A DNA stretch of 64,000 nt from Clavelina lepadiformis. Its lineage: Eukaryota > Chordata > Ascidiacea > Aplousobranchia > Clavelinidae. The stretch covers positions 17,608,860 to 17,672,859 of the forward strand of contig NC_135244.1 of NCBI RefSeq assembly GCF_947623445.1, read 5' to 3'. A model generated the notes under the pieces. The model saw only the letters and a list, made by a program, of their open reading frames with translations, was not told where the DNA came from and did not search any database. Positions 37,693-50,220 of the stretch are shown one piece after another. Both the position numbers and the translations under genes were made by a program. Every line of letters starts with the position of its first letter. Position 1 is the stretch's first letter.

Positions 37693-39711
37693 CCTAAAGC
37701 CCGGTTCACACATCGGACGGTTGTCGTGTAACCGTTTGCGTTTTTGAATAGCAGCTATCCGTCTTGTGCTCGTTAACCGCATGAGGTTCACAACACAACG
37801 GCAATTACGCAACTAGTTTCCATAGCAACGCGTGCTGACTGAAAGTTAATCGCGTATAACGTCATATACTTTTTAGTTTGATCCTTTAGTTGGTGTAGAG
37901 AAGTTTCAATTATAGATTGGAAAAACGTTATTGCTTTGCTCTCGGTAGAGCAAAACTTGATACTTTTATGGTATTTGCAAAAACTTGGAAAGAAAGTAAG
38001 AAACTTTTGTTACAGATTTTCTATTGCCAGTTCGTCTTCTACCGCTTTCACGGCCCACTCAAAGCCAACGAACGTTTTCCAACGTAGTTCGATTGTATTT
38101 CACATGAGATTAAAAACACTCCTCTCCGTTTGGGGCTTAACTTTCGGGACACACGTTAAAAACAATTCGGTAAAATCTACTAAAAGCAACAAGACAGATC
38201 TCAGGGACCCAGAAAAACCACAGGTCCTCGTGCTGAACGCTCGTCCCCTTTCTGACTTCGAAGGCCACGTTTTCCTAGGAAGCACACACTCCCGCCTGAA
38301 GCCCATGCGTGACACCAACCAAAAAAGAACACGTAGCCTAATGATTTCGCGTTCGACCACATCCGAACACTTGAGGCGGCAAGGAAGAAAACAACATGAA
38401 ACAAAGCAGTGGACAAGAGAAATCATAACAAACACTATAAAAGCTAACTGATAACTAACAAAAATAAAGCGTGGAAAAACACACGAAAAACAACCAAACA
38501 ATTGTGCGAATTATTATTTTGCCACACTTTTTTACTTTTTATAGGCAATGAGCTTTATGACTTTGCAAGCTTTTTTGCATTAAGATATCCGTTTGAAACA
38601 TATTACTCTTGCTTATTTTCATGTACTATAATCGTGCAGGTGGTGGGTTAGGCCAATTCTAAAAAACAGAGATGAACGAGGGGAAAATATCCTTGATAAA
38701 GATATGCACCAAGATGGAGAGAGTTTTCATCGCTACTTCCGCATGAATTGTGAAACGTTTGACCTCATCCTTTGCTTGGTGTCTCCATTTATAACCAAAA
38801 AAACTGCTAGATGGTGAAATCCAATATCTCAAACATTGGCGATGACTTTAAGATTGGCACTTAGGCTAAGATAAAAATGGTTAGGTTATAGGGTTGCTGA
38901 CCGAAGCAGTAATGTAATAAATCTTAAGAGATATCTTACTTTTTCCAGATTTTTGGCCACCGGTGATTCCGAACAGATGATAGCATTTAACTATCGTGTT
39001 GGCCGGTCTGCATTATGCCAAATAATAACTGAAAAGTGCCGAGCAATTTGTCATTCACTCAGAGCAAATATCAAGAGGCCGGAATCGCAAGCTGCATGGC
39101 GTAAAATTGCTTTAGATTTCGAAAATCAGTTGATTTTTTCCATGTGTTTAGGGGCAATTGATGGTAAACACGTTATCATACAGGCCCCAGCAAATTGTGG
39201 GTCTGAATATTTTAGTTATAAACTATAAAGGTTATCACAGTGTCGTGCTGATGGTTCTGTGCACTGCTGACTATTGTTTTACAGTAGTAAACATAGGCGA
39301 TTCGGGAAGGCATAGCGATGGTGGCGTTTTTTCTAACTCCAGGTTCGGGCAGGAGCTAATAAATAACCGTCTTCCACTGCCTCCGGCAGAATGCATTCGG
39401 TGTACGTCTTTATGCGTACCCCACTGTTTCGTCGGAGAAGCTGCATTTCCGTTGAAGGAAAATAAATATTATGCATCTTTACCCTGAACATTACTTACCT
39501 AAAGCCAAAAACATAGCCTATTTAACTACAGACTGTCTAGGGCAAGAAGAGTTATTGAGAAAACCTTTGGAATATCAGTTACCAGGTGGAGAGTATTTAA
39601 ACGACCGCCGTCGAGTATTTAAACGACCGACGACATGTCCACCGCTAACCACTGGACGTCAGACAATACTGTTAGGCGCCAACCGCGCCGCTTAGTGTGA
39701 ACCAGCCTTAT
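37693..39711 (+). mobile_element. PIF/Harbinger-type DNA transposon (degraded)
   Basis: The ends agcccggttcacac (near 37697) and, inverted, gtgtgaaccagcc (near 39695) form imperfect terminal repeats about 2 kb apart. Between them lies a broken Harbinger transposase. A target duplication could not be confirmed: the flanks read taa and tta, compatible with the 3-bp TWA preference only if mutated. Confidence 0.65.
38640..39600 (+). pseudogene. Harbinger (HARBI1-like, DDE superfamily 4) transposase, broken
   Basis: The frame opens RWWVRPILKNRDERG, the typical Harbinger start, followed by FHRYFRMNCETFDLIL. It is stopped by TGA near 38815, resumes at FLATGDSEQMIAFNYRVG (from about 38950), and reads through GAIDGKHV (first catalytic Asp). 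After one frame change it reads KGYHSVVLMVLCTADYCF, IGDSGRHSDGGVF (second acidic residue) and FVGEAAFPL (third). A further frame change occurs near 39465. A likely upstream coding exon ends at a donor near 37995. The nonsense codon and two frameshifts make it inactive. Confidence 0.75.
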
Positions 39712-40562
39712 CAGCAGATCAGGCGAACAAAAACAACCATTAAGATGAATGTTATGATGTGTCAAATGGAAAAATGTTGTAATAACTCGCCATATCTCGG
39801 TTGATTTTGACACAAGACAGCTCAAACTTGGGCCGAATTTTAGCAAATAACATGCTAATAAAAAGGTTGTAAGTGCACACTTCAAGATCACTTAGGTAAA
39901 GTTTAATTGAGGAAAACATCGAGGGCACTTTAGGGCCGTTAGTTAAAAACCGATATACATGCGTAGTTTTTAAAAAATGATTGTCATACAAGTATGATAT
40001 TGTTGAACAGGGTTAAAATAAAGAGTATGGTGTGTCGATTGGAAAAATGTTGTAGTCCTTAGTTATATTATTTGAAAAAAAAATTGTTTTACCTAAGGTT
40101 TTGGGCCAATCGAGTGGGGTGGTTGATAAGCGTTATTTGAAAAAGTTAGGTGCCTAACCACGTGTAAAAATTATATTACTTATTTCCTATTAAAAGATGT
40201 GTGAAAGAAGGTAGAATAGTGGCGTAAAAGAGCAAAACTTTATTTTTCAGCCATAGAAACATAATATCACAGTTGAAAGCTTTGTAAATTTCTCTAGCTT
40301 TGGAGCCTATGGGTTAAACTAAAATCAATAGTAAAAGCAATGCGAGGTAGAGTGTTCCAGTTAGCAAAGTTTTAAGCAAAAAGGTGGGTGCTGGACGAAG
40401 TTACTTCAGGTTTTATACAATTTTGTGTTTAAGTGTTTAAAATTATCCTTTACTATTTGTCTTGTATCTACCTAAAGAAAGTATAAAAAGTTCTCACTCT
40501 CACCTCTCATGACTAAATTAAATCGAAAATAAATTTGGACAATAAAAAAGAAGTCAAACAAT
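39712..40562. other. Intergenic, no gene seen
   Basis: I see no exon or RNA gene and no clear repeat boundaries. Confidence 0.5.
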
Positions 40563-40627
40563 GGCAAAAGTGGAACCCGAGACCTCGAGCATACGGGCCC
40601 CATCGTTAACCACTACGCCATCGCACT
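40563..40627 (-). repeat. tRNA-derived (SINE-like) fragment
   Basis: On the minus strand the segment contains an A-box-like tggcgtagtggttaac and a B-box ggtctcgggttccac at the spacing of a tRNA gene. The flanking acceptor arms (gtgcgat against gccattg side) do not pair, so it is a tRNA-derived repeat fragment and not a working tRNA gene. Confidence 0.5.
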
Positions 40628-41380
40628 ACTTACTTTAAAACGAGAGTGATAAACCTATCAGCGAAAATCTTCCGGTCACCTTATTGTGATTCAGCAACTT
40701 TGGTAAACGGACGCCGGTGAAGTAGTCACTTCGTAAAAAATGAACGCGTTTGTGCCCAGGTCTGTTTACTTGGCATAGTAACCACATATAGGGCGTGTTT
40801 ACCTGCATATGCTCCAAGCAAAGATAGCAACGTCAGTAATAACTGATAGGGCCTGGTGTGTATAACGAGGAGAATGTTCAGTGTTTTAGGTGTAAGGAAA
40901 AGCACAATAAACACAGTTCAGCAGCTATACAGCTAAACTTGTCTTGATACCTCAGTGGCGAGAAACATTTCAATGAAATTTATATATTAGCTACAATACT
41001 GCAACGGGCTTAGATGCATATAACAGAGATCACAGTTCAACAAACGTCAGCAAAACTGCTGGATTATGCGCTTACGTGTTAGTTTGTCTGTTATCAATGT
41101 ATAGTTTATATAAGCAGTATAGACAACATAGGCTTAAATGATCTATAGCCTGCAGACCTGAATGAAATTGATATAGTTTAATCAATTATTCCTCCCTGGA
41201 TACTTTTTTTTAATATTTCTCTTAAATAACCTATTTGTACTCTGAATTTTATCAGAAAAGTTTACCCTCACTAAACCGTGAAGAATGATAGCCTGTGCTA
41301 CTTTAACCAGTGTGGCCTATTAAAAAAGGTAATCAATTTGAAACACTTCGCTTGCTGGAAATATACACACAAAATTAGTC
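40628..41380. other. Upstream region of SLC22-like gene A
   Basis: Sequence at about 40800-41060 has a diverged counterpart at about 48330-48690 upstream of gene B, for example cagggcctg-type words followed by a gtgt-ataacg-gagaatg block. This suggests the promoter side was copied with the gene. No TATA box is claimed. Confidence 0.4.
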
Positions 41381-44300
41381 ATGGCTGCTCCAAACGATAT
41401 ACTTGGTCGATTGGCTGGTTTTGGCTTGTTCCAGAAGAGAATAATTGCTGTGATATTATTTGCTTCTTTTCTGGCCGGTCCCACATCTTTTGTAAGCAGC
41501 GTTTTTGCAGTTTATACGCCACCTCATCGGTGCTATGTGCAGGAACTGGATGGTCAAGAAACGTCCAGTAGGTATAACGTCATTTTTCAGGAAAAATATA
41601 AAATAGGATTTATAAACGTATGTATAATATAGGTATACCATATCTTTGTTATTGATTTAATTGACCTTTTGCAAGGGAAGGGTCTGGTGTCTAATGAATG
41701 CCACCGTAGGGCAGTTTGTGTAAAGGTTTCTGACAGAACAGCGCATCCAGGCCTTTCTCTCTGGTTAACGTTAAAGGTTAACTTAATTTAAAGTTATCAG
41801 GTACTATCTCAAGCCTAAACAATAACTATCTTCTTAGTGCAATGGTTGCAGCTCATAAAAGCCTCGCATTTCTCTCCGGTTAAATATTTACTCAATTATT
41901 GACAACCGTTATTAAGAGGCTAACTTTAACCTTTCTTAATTTATTGCGACTGCTCTATTCAAGTTAACTCTGAAAATCAAGATTCAACTTTTTGCATAGA
42001 AACATACGAGATGACCTTTCCATCGAAAGTTGTCACCAAACTGGTGTCAAAGATAGCTTGAGTCAGGATGCCAATATAATATATGATGAGTGAACAGTTG
42101 ATATTAGTTGCAAGTTACATTTAGGTTAGACTGGTTAGAGGATGGACTTAAGTAACTATATATTGCAACGTCGACGTTTGATTAACCAAGAAATCAATAC
42201 TTTCAAGGGCTTAGAACTATTTTTAGGCGAAATAATGGCTGCTCTATCCTATTCTTATTGGTTCCATATCTACCCTCCCCCATTGAGATCAACCATTAAC
42301 CGTCAATTCAAATATAATCAAATCAACCCTGATGCGAAAAGATAAACTGTTCGAGGATGGTTTTGTCAACTAACAGCTCTTCTCTTTGCCAACTTCTTTC
42401 TTTAACCAACGTCTGCGTCATAGATTAATTATAGTTTTAGTGAAACACCCACTAATTACTGTGATAATTCTGCAGAGTCCAAAATGTCGTTTAAATTGCT
42501 TCAATGTTTTCAATAAATGTCACAGAAAGACAACTAAGTTGCTGTCGCCTACTGATTCAAACGTGAGCGACATCATTTCTCGGTACATTCCAACTGAAAA
42601 TGGAGCGGACGATGAATTGCGATGGAGTCAGTGTTACATGTACAACAACACCTACACAGGTGAATTTACAGCGGAATTGAATAGGCATTACCATAAGGCT
42701 AGTGATTCAGTGAAAGACTACACAACGTTGTCCGATTTCTGTTTGTATTGGTACAGAAAAGAAAGACCGATTATATTTTATCTAACTAGTAACCACACAT
42801 GTTTTAAGCTGCATCACCCTGCGAGAAAAAAGCATGTTTTGTCTACTGCTGCTTATTTTTCAGATAACTCGACTGCAAATAACACTATAAAATGCAATGA
42901 AGGATGGCGCTATTTTGAAGAACCAGGGGAATTTACTGCCAGTATGGAGGCAGGTTGCTTGGAATAGTAGAATAAATTTCATAGAAAGCCATGAGAATGA
43001 AGAAAGCAAATCTCATTTTCAACTAATCTATTCACATCACTTTGATCTATTTAGTTTGATCTTGTCTGCGACAAAGCATGGGTTGTTCCACTTGTTGCCT
43101 CCTTCATGATGTTTGGACTCATGCTGGGATCGATCACGGGAGGATATGTATCGGACAGGTAAGCAAGATGAGTTTCATGAAATTGCATTCGAGATCGAGA
43201 AAAATAGTATAGATAGCGGTGCGGTCGTATTTGAAACGTACCTTGTCAAAATAAAAAACAATTTGTCGCATATAAATAAAACATTTTTTGTAGCATGTCA
43301 AAATTAAAAAAATTCCATAATTTCAAACTTATAAACTGCTAGATTCTGAAGGAAGATAATAAACGTTCTTTTCTAAAAACACCTCCAAATATTGTCAACA
43401 GATTCGGTCGAAAAACCGCGAGTCTCACAGGAATGGTAGCACTGACAGTAAGCACACTGTTGATATCATTCACGCCTGTTTGGATCGGAATACACCTTAT
43501 GACGCTCGTTCAAGAATTTGCCAACATCATTAGAATGGCATCTGGAATAGTTTTGCGTAATGCTTCTTGTTCTGTTCCCAAAGTTACAGTACTTATATAG
43601 TATTTACTTACCATTTATTATTTACTATTTATCATTATTTACTAGTATTTGTTTAGAGTAAGTATTCACAATATTTCTTCAAAGCTACAGTATTTTAATC
43701 AATGTATGTTGCTTTGAGGTTCCTACATAATAGGCTACGCTTATCATAACTGTTGTACTTATGCTTTAGTTAACGAAGTATGTCCAAATAAGTATCGGCA
43801 CCGAATCAGCGTATCGAATATACTCTTGTCAAGTGTTGGCTCCGCTTTCTTACCACTTTTCGCATTTTGTTTTCGCAACTGGCGATACATGACTGGCGCT
43901 TTGGGCATTGTACAGCTGTTTGCTTTACTTCCAGCCATCTTGTAAGCATTTTTAGATGTTTTTAGGTTTGTTATATTTAAATTGCTATATTGTTTAAAGT
44001 ACAAAAGCAAAAGTCGAAGTAAAGTGGTAAAACCAATTTAATTTTCTTAAAATAATGCATTTGATACTATGTGCTATATAACACCTATACGCATGTTTCA
44101 CTTATCGTATCAAAATTGTCTTTACCTCACCACTCCCACCTCAATTCTCACATACACTTCCTGCAATTCGAAATTCCTTGTTGTTTACAAATGGTGTTAA
44201 GGAAAACAGCAGCTATAAAGGTACGCTTCCATGAGTTTTGCCATTTAGGGAACGCTAAGGTTTGGATGCAATGTCCACACTTGATAACAATCATTCGCAG

Positions 44301-46872
44301 TTTTCATAATGCACGTTGTATTGACTGCATAGGTAGGCATTAGGCATTAGGCATTAGGCTAAGCACTATAGCCTATACTCCAGTGGCTATAAGCCTACTT
44401 CTTTCTGTCTTTTGCCTTTCCTTCTGTATTGGTTATACTCTGGCCTCGCAATAAATGCGGCTCGTGTTCCATGTTCGATACCCAGTGGCGCTATAACATT
44501 GTAATGCCCTGGGCAAGGCATTAACAACATAATTGGTTCTGTTCAGTGGATCTGGCGGACCGTTGTAAATTCGAAAAATACGAAAGAAAAATTAAAAAAA
44601 CAAAACAAAAAATGTATGACAATAGGAACTTGCACAAAGGCTAGCTCGGTAACCGGGGCTCCAGCGATCAGAAATCATCGCCGGGTATAATTCGTTCAAA
44701 GGCATTCCTCAGTCCGAGGATAAAGATTAACATGCCATACTGTAAAATTGCTAGCGTTTGTATATAGTCTATCAATGTATTCTAATTGATCGCTATAGAT
44801 TGCTATCATGTTATATCTCTAAACAAAAAACTCAGATCATAGCTATTACACTGAAGCCTACAGGTAATCTATACCCAACGCAGCGTGGAGCCTCCTTTAC
44901 GCGCCATTTGTGTGGTAAAGTACTTGGCGGGTTGAGAGGTATATATGCGAATTTTGAACGGTCGAGGAAAAACGGTTTTTAACAATTAATCTTTTGTAAT
45001 TGCCCGAGTTTTTGTTACAAGCATGAGTGGATTTATTAACTTTACGTACACACCTAATACAAATACTTTTTGAATTAAAAAATTTGGCTTAGCATTGCAC
45101 ACACAATTAAAAAGATTTGCCGGCGGTTTAGGATCACAAATAACAAAATGCAATAAACTAAATTTACGTAACGTAATCAAAATATTCTCACAAGAAAATA
45201 ATAGCATTGTTTTTCAGCATCCTCGAGGAATCTCTCAAGTGGTTAAGCCAGAAAGGAAAGGAGAAACAACTTAAAAAAATTCTTTACAAAGCGGCTGAAC
45301 TAAATAAAATCGATCTGAAGAAGACCGATATGACAGAACTAAAAAAGGAACCGTCACAAAACGTAACTTATAAGTGAATATAGAACGAAAAGTAACGTTA
45401 AGATGTAAACGTGCACAATCAGTTCTTGTGTAGCCTATAATATGCTAAAGTATGCCTATAGTGTATAATTTGGCTACAAATAATTTTTATTTGCATGTGC
45501 AGTCTGACAAATCGGGAGAAAAAGACACCAACAAAGAGAAACTGTCTTATCTTCACTTGATTAAGATACCTTTTCTTCGGAAGAGGATAATAATTTTCAG
45601 TTTGGCTTGGTAATTTCTTTAATGCGAACATGATTGAAGTTATATTGTGACATGCGAAGTGTTGGAGTGTTGTTAAAGGTTAAATAAGTTGTCTGCTATA
45701 AGGTTTGTGTAAAGTTACTTCATCAAAACCTTTCGGTTCAGTTGGTTTTTGATTTAGGCTGTCGCTGAGCAGTTCCTTTTACGGTCTTTCGCTGAATGCG
45801 AACAACTTGAAAGGAAATCGTTACCTTGTATTTTTGTGTGTCAGTGGGGCAGAAACGCCTGGTCACATTTTGTCTATGCTGACGATTCAAAAGTTAGGTT
45901 GCCGTCTTACGTTTGTCATATTCAACACCATCACTGGGGTTGTTTTGTTGATAACACCTATATTGCAATCCGGTACTTTAGATTGATGGGTCAAACATGT
46001 AACGCATAAATTAACTTATAATTAGAATTAATGTTGCTTGTTTCTTTATAAAACTTTTACAGCAGATATAGATCTCTTTACGTCATATTCATAGAAAACA
46101 AGTTGCACTATATAAGTAATTGCTTTTGTTATCGTATATACAGTAAACAACGTGGCAGTGATTGCTTGCAACGTCGTTGGAAAACTCTTCTCCAGCGGCT
46201 GTTTTGTCGCTACTGTACGCGTTCACCGGAGACCTTTTCCCAACACTTCTCAGGAGTCAGTCATATGGCGCTTGCTCATTTGTGGCAAGAATTTCTGGAG
46301 GATTGGTTCCTTTTGTGATATATTTAGGTGAGCAGGATTGTTCACATCACTGGAAACTATCAGCAAAGTCATTTCTGAAATCAGATTTGTAACTTAACTA
46401 GTGCATAATTGCTTATTTGTTTGCTGCATGTGTAATATCGTTTAAACTGTAGTTGATAAGTTTACTGCGAATTAAAAGACTGCTTAAAATAGTTCACATA
46501 AACATCAAACGCTCTATGCAGGCACCACTGTGCATGAATCCATACCTTATTTGGTGCTTGGGATCTTTGCGGTCACATCTGCTTTTGCGATGTACTTTTT
46601 GCCAGAGACGAAATCACAGCCTTTGCCCGATTCTCTGGAAGATGCCCGACTACAGAGCAGGTTGTTCGGAAATACTCAAATAATGCCCTTTTATACGCCT
46701 AAGTTTTAATTAAATAACTTTATGCTATCAGTGGAGAAATATTTTAAATTACAAGTTGATAAACCTTAGTTCGTTTGAGAAACTGTATGGAAATACTTTA
46801 GCTTTCATTATATCTTTCAGATACAACTCACACTTCGCTGTTTGCAAAGAAACGAACACCAGGGCATTGTGA
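41381..46872 (+). pseudogene. SLC22-type organic ion transporter A, frame broken in exon 10
   Basis: Twelve coding exons: 41381-41571, 42526-42659, 42864-42949, 43055-43158, 43402-43556, 43770-43941, 45218-45362, 45503-45609, 45773-45972, 46144-46327, 46522-46660 and 46821-46872. The product is a major-facilitator carrier of the SLC22 family (plasma membrane, 12 helices). It has the TPPHRCYV helix-1/loop junction, a long extracellular loop with Cys and Asn-linked sites, FDLVCDKAW, the MFS motif SDRFGRK, EESLKWL and FLPETKSQPLPD near the end. Exon 10 is 184 nt against 183 in B and C. At about 46202-46208 it reads gttttgtc where B has gtttctc, one extra base. The frame shifts and ends early, dropping the last three helices. 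Whether this is a true pseudogene, an allele or a sequencing error is open. Poly(A) signal near 46958. Confidence 0.75.
44440..44740. repeat. Dispersed repeat, also present at 63280-63480
   Basis: The stretch gcgcaaaggctagctc-like, followed by ggggctc, gaaa-catcgccgggt and cctcagtccg-ggataaag, recurs at the right end of the window. Upstream is an a-rich run (44590). A tRNA B-box-like gttcgatacccagtgg is at about 44473. The copy lies in the intron between exons 6 and 7 of gene A. Confidence 0.6.
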
Positions 46873-49800
46873 TCCAATAGAAAACGTGTCAGCTTTTCTC
46901 GCTTCTGTTGCAACCCATTCAAGAAACAAATTACCGTGGTGGTGTTTGAATCATCACAATAAACGATTTTGTAATTGATTTCAATAAAAGGGCGTTATTA
47001 ATGCGGGTGACTACAAACCACTTCTACTGTAGTTTGCCTAAATGTCGTTACAAAGTTTTGGAGAGCTTGAAGTTATCGTTATTCTAGTCTACGTGCATTT
47101 TAATGGGAGATTCGCCGGGACCGACGAAGTTGTTTCGAGTTTCCTAGTTTTTGACATACGTTAAGTCAAGTATGGTGTTATAGAAATTTAACTGTACCGC
47201 TTAAATAAAAAATACCAATTGCAAGGCAGCCAAAGGCAACCTGCAAGTTAAATTTCCAGCCCAAGATTTGTTTCGCATAATAAATCGATCGTGCTTTGTC
47301 TGCACAAAACATGAAATACATTCAAAAAACGGCCGAAGACAACATTTCTCCGACTCCTTTGAAGTATAACCAACCCCCGTTATCCCGAAATTAATCGAAA
47401 GATCATTCTTGGTAACGTAAACACCATAGAGATGCATATCGTCAGTGAGTGATTATTATAGACGAAGGCTGAAAACGTCAGATTTTAACTTCGTCTTTTT
47501 CTCTAACTTTGCAAACCTTTTGCGTGAAAACTACAAAACAGTTGAAAATAACGTCACTCAATCTGTGGTTATGATACCAATACGCTTTCTTGACAGATGA
47601 CATAACCTTGTGATGATATCTTTAATGTACTGATTGTATAAGATATAGAATTCTCGTCTTCGAGTATCGAATCAGCGAAGCATAACATGACGTATCAATG
47701 ACTTCCTATTTACCGTTTTAAATCATAGCATAAAATATTGCGCCTGCCTATATTACGTGAGTTATACACATCTATTCGTTCATTCTTATTATTACAATCA
47801 AAGCTCTAACATGGAGGTTTTTATGTTGTTGCTATGCCAATGTTTTATCTAAATGTAATCGTTTAAAGAAGCTTCAATATAATCAGTTTATACAATCGTC
47901 GTTCCTGTGTAACCATTATTGAAATCAACTCGAAAAACTTCAGTGTCAAGATAGACAAATTTGTCATCCTCTACCCAAGACAATTAGCGTTCAATTACAC
48001 AATTAACTCAGAGGCTGAGAGAAAATCATTACAACCTCATGCAAACAATATTTTTTACCACGCAAGACAGAATGTACGGCAGGTAGCCTAAATGTCATAG
48101 AATAGATGGTTTGCATTGTGTCAAACACAACACGGTGCATAAATAATGTGTTTCCTAAATTTCATTCGGTGCATCGGTGCATAATTCCGAATAGCAAAAT
48201 TTCTGCAAAATAGTTCCCACTGCTTGTTATAAAATGTTCGTTATGTAAAAAGGTAAGAGTGTGTGTGATCTGATAGGTTTCGAGCACCAAAGTGTCCTTG
48301 TGGTATTACATCATAGTTTGACCTATTCTCGCCATACCAATATACAGCGCGTGTTTATCTATGCTTAACCAAGCAAGGACTGAAACGTTGGTAAATATTA
48401 AATAACAGGCACAGGGTCTTCTCTAAGTTCTCTCGTGTGCATAACGGTGAGAATGGTCAGCGTTATCAAATATGAAGACGGGAATGATAAACGCAACTAT
48501 GTTCTCTAGACAAAGCTTACAGCTGGCTGAACTTGTTTTAATGCCTCACGGACGGGAAGTAATTCAATAAAAATTATGAGTTAGCTATAACAATGTAGCA
48601 AGCTTAAATGCATTCAACAGACATCAGAGATCGAACAAATAACATCAGCAGAACCACTGGCTTAGTATAGGCTTACCGAATAAGTCAGGAAATTACACAA
48701 GTTATAGCCACGGAATGTAGTGCGACGCAGTAGATATAGAAATTGAATGTCCTGCAAATCGGCTTCTAAACTTAACTATTTAATGATGTACAAGGATATA
48801 TGCAATATGCTGGGCAACACGCAATAAAATAAGTTTGAAAAGAAGAGTGCTTGAGCCAATAAAAGTTTGAACTGTTCCAAAATCGTTCTTTGTGTGGAGA
48901 GATTGATATGGCTCATCTGTATTAATATCAATTACACTCTACAGAAGAAGATTAAATCGATTACTGGTTGATAACACAACCTTATTGTACGCTACAATGT
49001 ACATTTATAAAGCACCCGGAAACCTCGTCACAGTATACTGTTTTTATCAGTTTTAACTTGCCTTTTGTTAGCCATACTACAGTTAGGTGAAGCGGCCTAG
49101 CCAGAAATTACATAATGAAGATGAGAATGAGATTAGCTATAGTGAATAGAGAATGTCGTTTTTATAGCGCAGTTTTGCTAACTTGTGCAGAATCGTATTC
49201 TGTATTCAAAAAACCATCTAGCAGGTTTTGACTGTAGCCTAGGGCTGTTGGATACGAGTTAGTGCCTTTTAAGAAAATTTAGGCTAGGAGGCTCTTCTAT
49301 GTACAAAAATAAAACCTTTATATCTCGATAAGCATTAACCCTATTTACACTATGTGTGGCCGACCCTGCACACAGTCACAGCAAAACGTGGCGTACAGTT
49401 GCACTGTTTGCTGTAGACGCTTGAAATTTGGTGACTTTTCCTAAACAATGTTCAACTATCTGTCCATGTTGGTTTTATAAAGTTTCGTTGTGTAACTTTT
49501 GAAATATAGTCATATTTTCATAGCTTTGCTCTCTCTCCGCATTGAAGCGTATCGTTTTCGTTTACTCATTGACGCACAACTAACTCGACTAAGGTCTCTC
49601 TTCACGGTCAGCTGGTTTTCTGCACAGGGGAGGCGCGGCATAACAAGAAAAACTTTTACGAATGTATCAATTGTAGAAATACTAAATTGACACTAAATGC
49701 GCTTTCTATAACTTTACAATTATGATGTATACAGGAAGCCAGATGTTTTTCCTTCTAACCTGTAAAAATCCGATCACTTTACGACGTACTGTATAGTTTT

Positions 49801-50220
49801 CGAGTAATTAACGATAGAAAAATGGTGTGGTAATGTCGTGCACCCGGTTTGGATAGGTTTAATTTTAACAAGCAACCTACAGATTTTTTAATCTAAATGT
49901 AGTACCTTAAAAAATACAATTAAAAATTCGATTTTATGTTGATTGCCTCAGTCGCCAGTTCGTGTAAGTCGCCACCTTTTTCTGTTCCACTTTAGGAAGC
50001 GGCTTAGGCAAAGTCTACTGTAATAAACTTTGATGAATAGATTATATATTAGTATTTCGACCCTATAATGAAATACGTTTATATTCCAGAATGTTAACTT
50101 CTGCTGGTCTTTTTGTCGCATCTTTATCAGTGTATTACATGATATAAGCTTACGAGCGTGTTTAAGTTGAAGGACTGTGTAATATAGTTTGTACGCTCGT
50201 CAATACACATAATATTAATC
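46873..50220. other. Intergenic region between SLC22-like genes A and B
   Basis: It holds the 3' end of gene A (AATAAA near 46958 and 46983) and, at about 48330-48690, sequence related to the upstream flank of gene A. No additional exon is recognised. Confidence 0.5.

Noticed and set aside
40563-40627. Possible functional tRNA gene.
   Set aside because: Pol III boxes are present but the acceptor arms do not pair and no anticodon arm can be closed convincingly.
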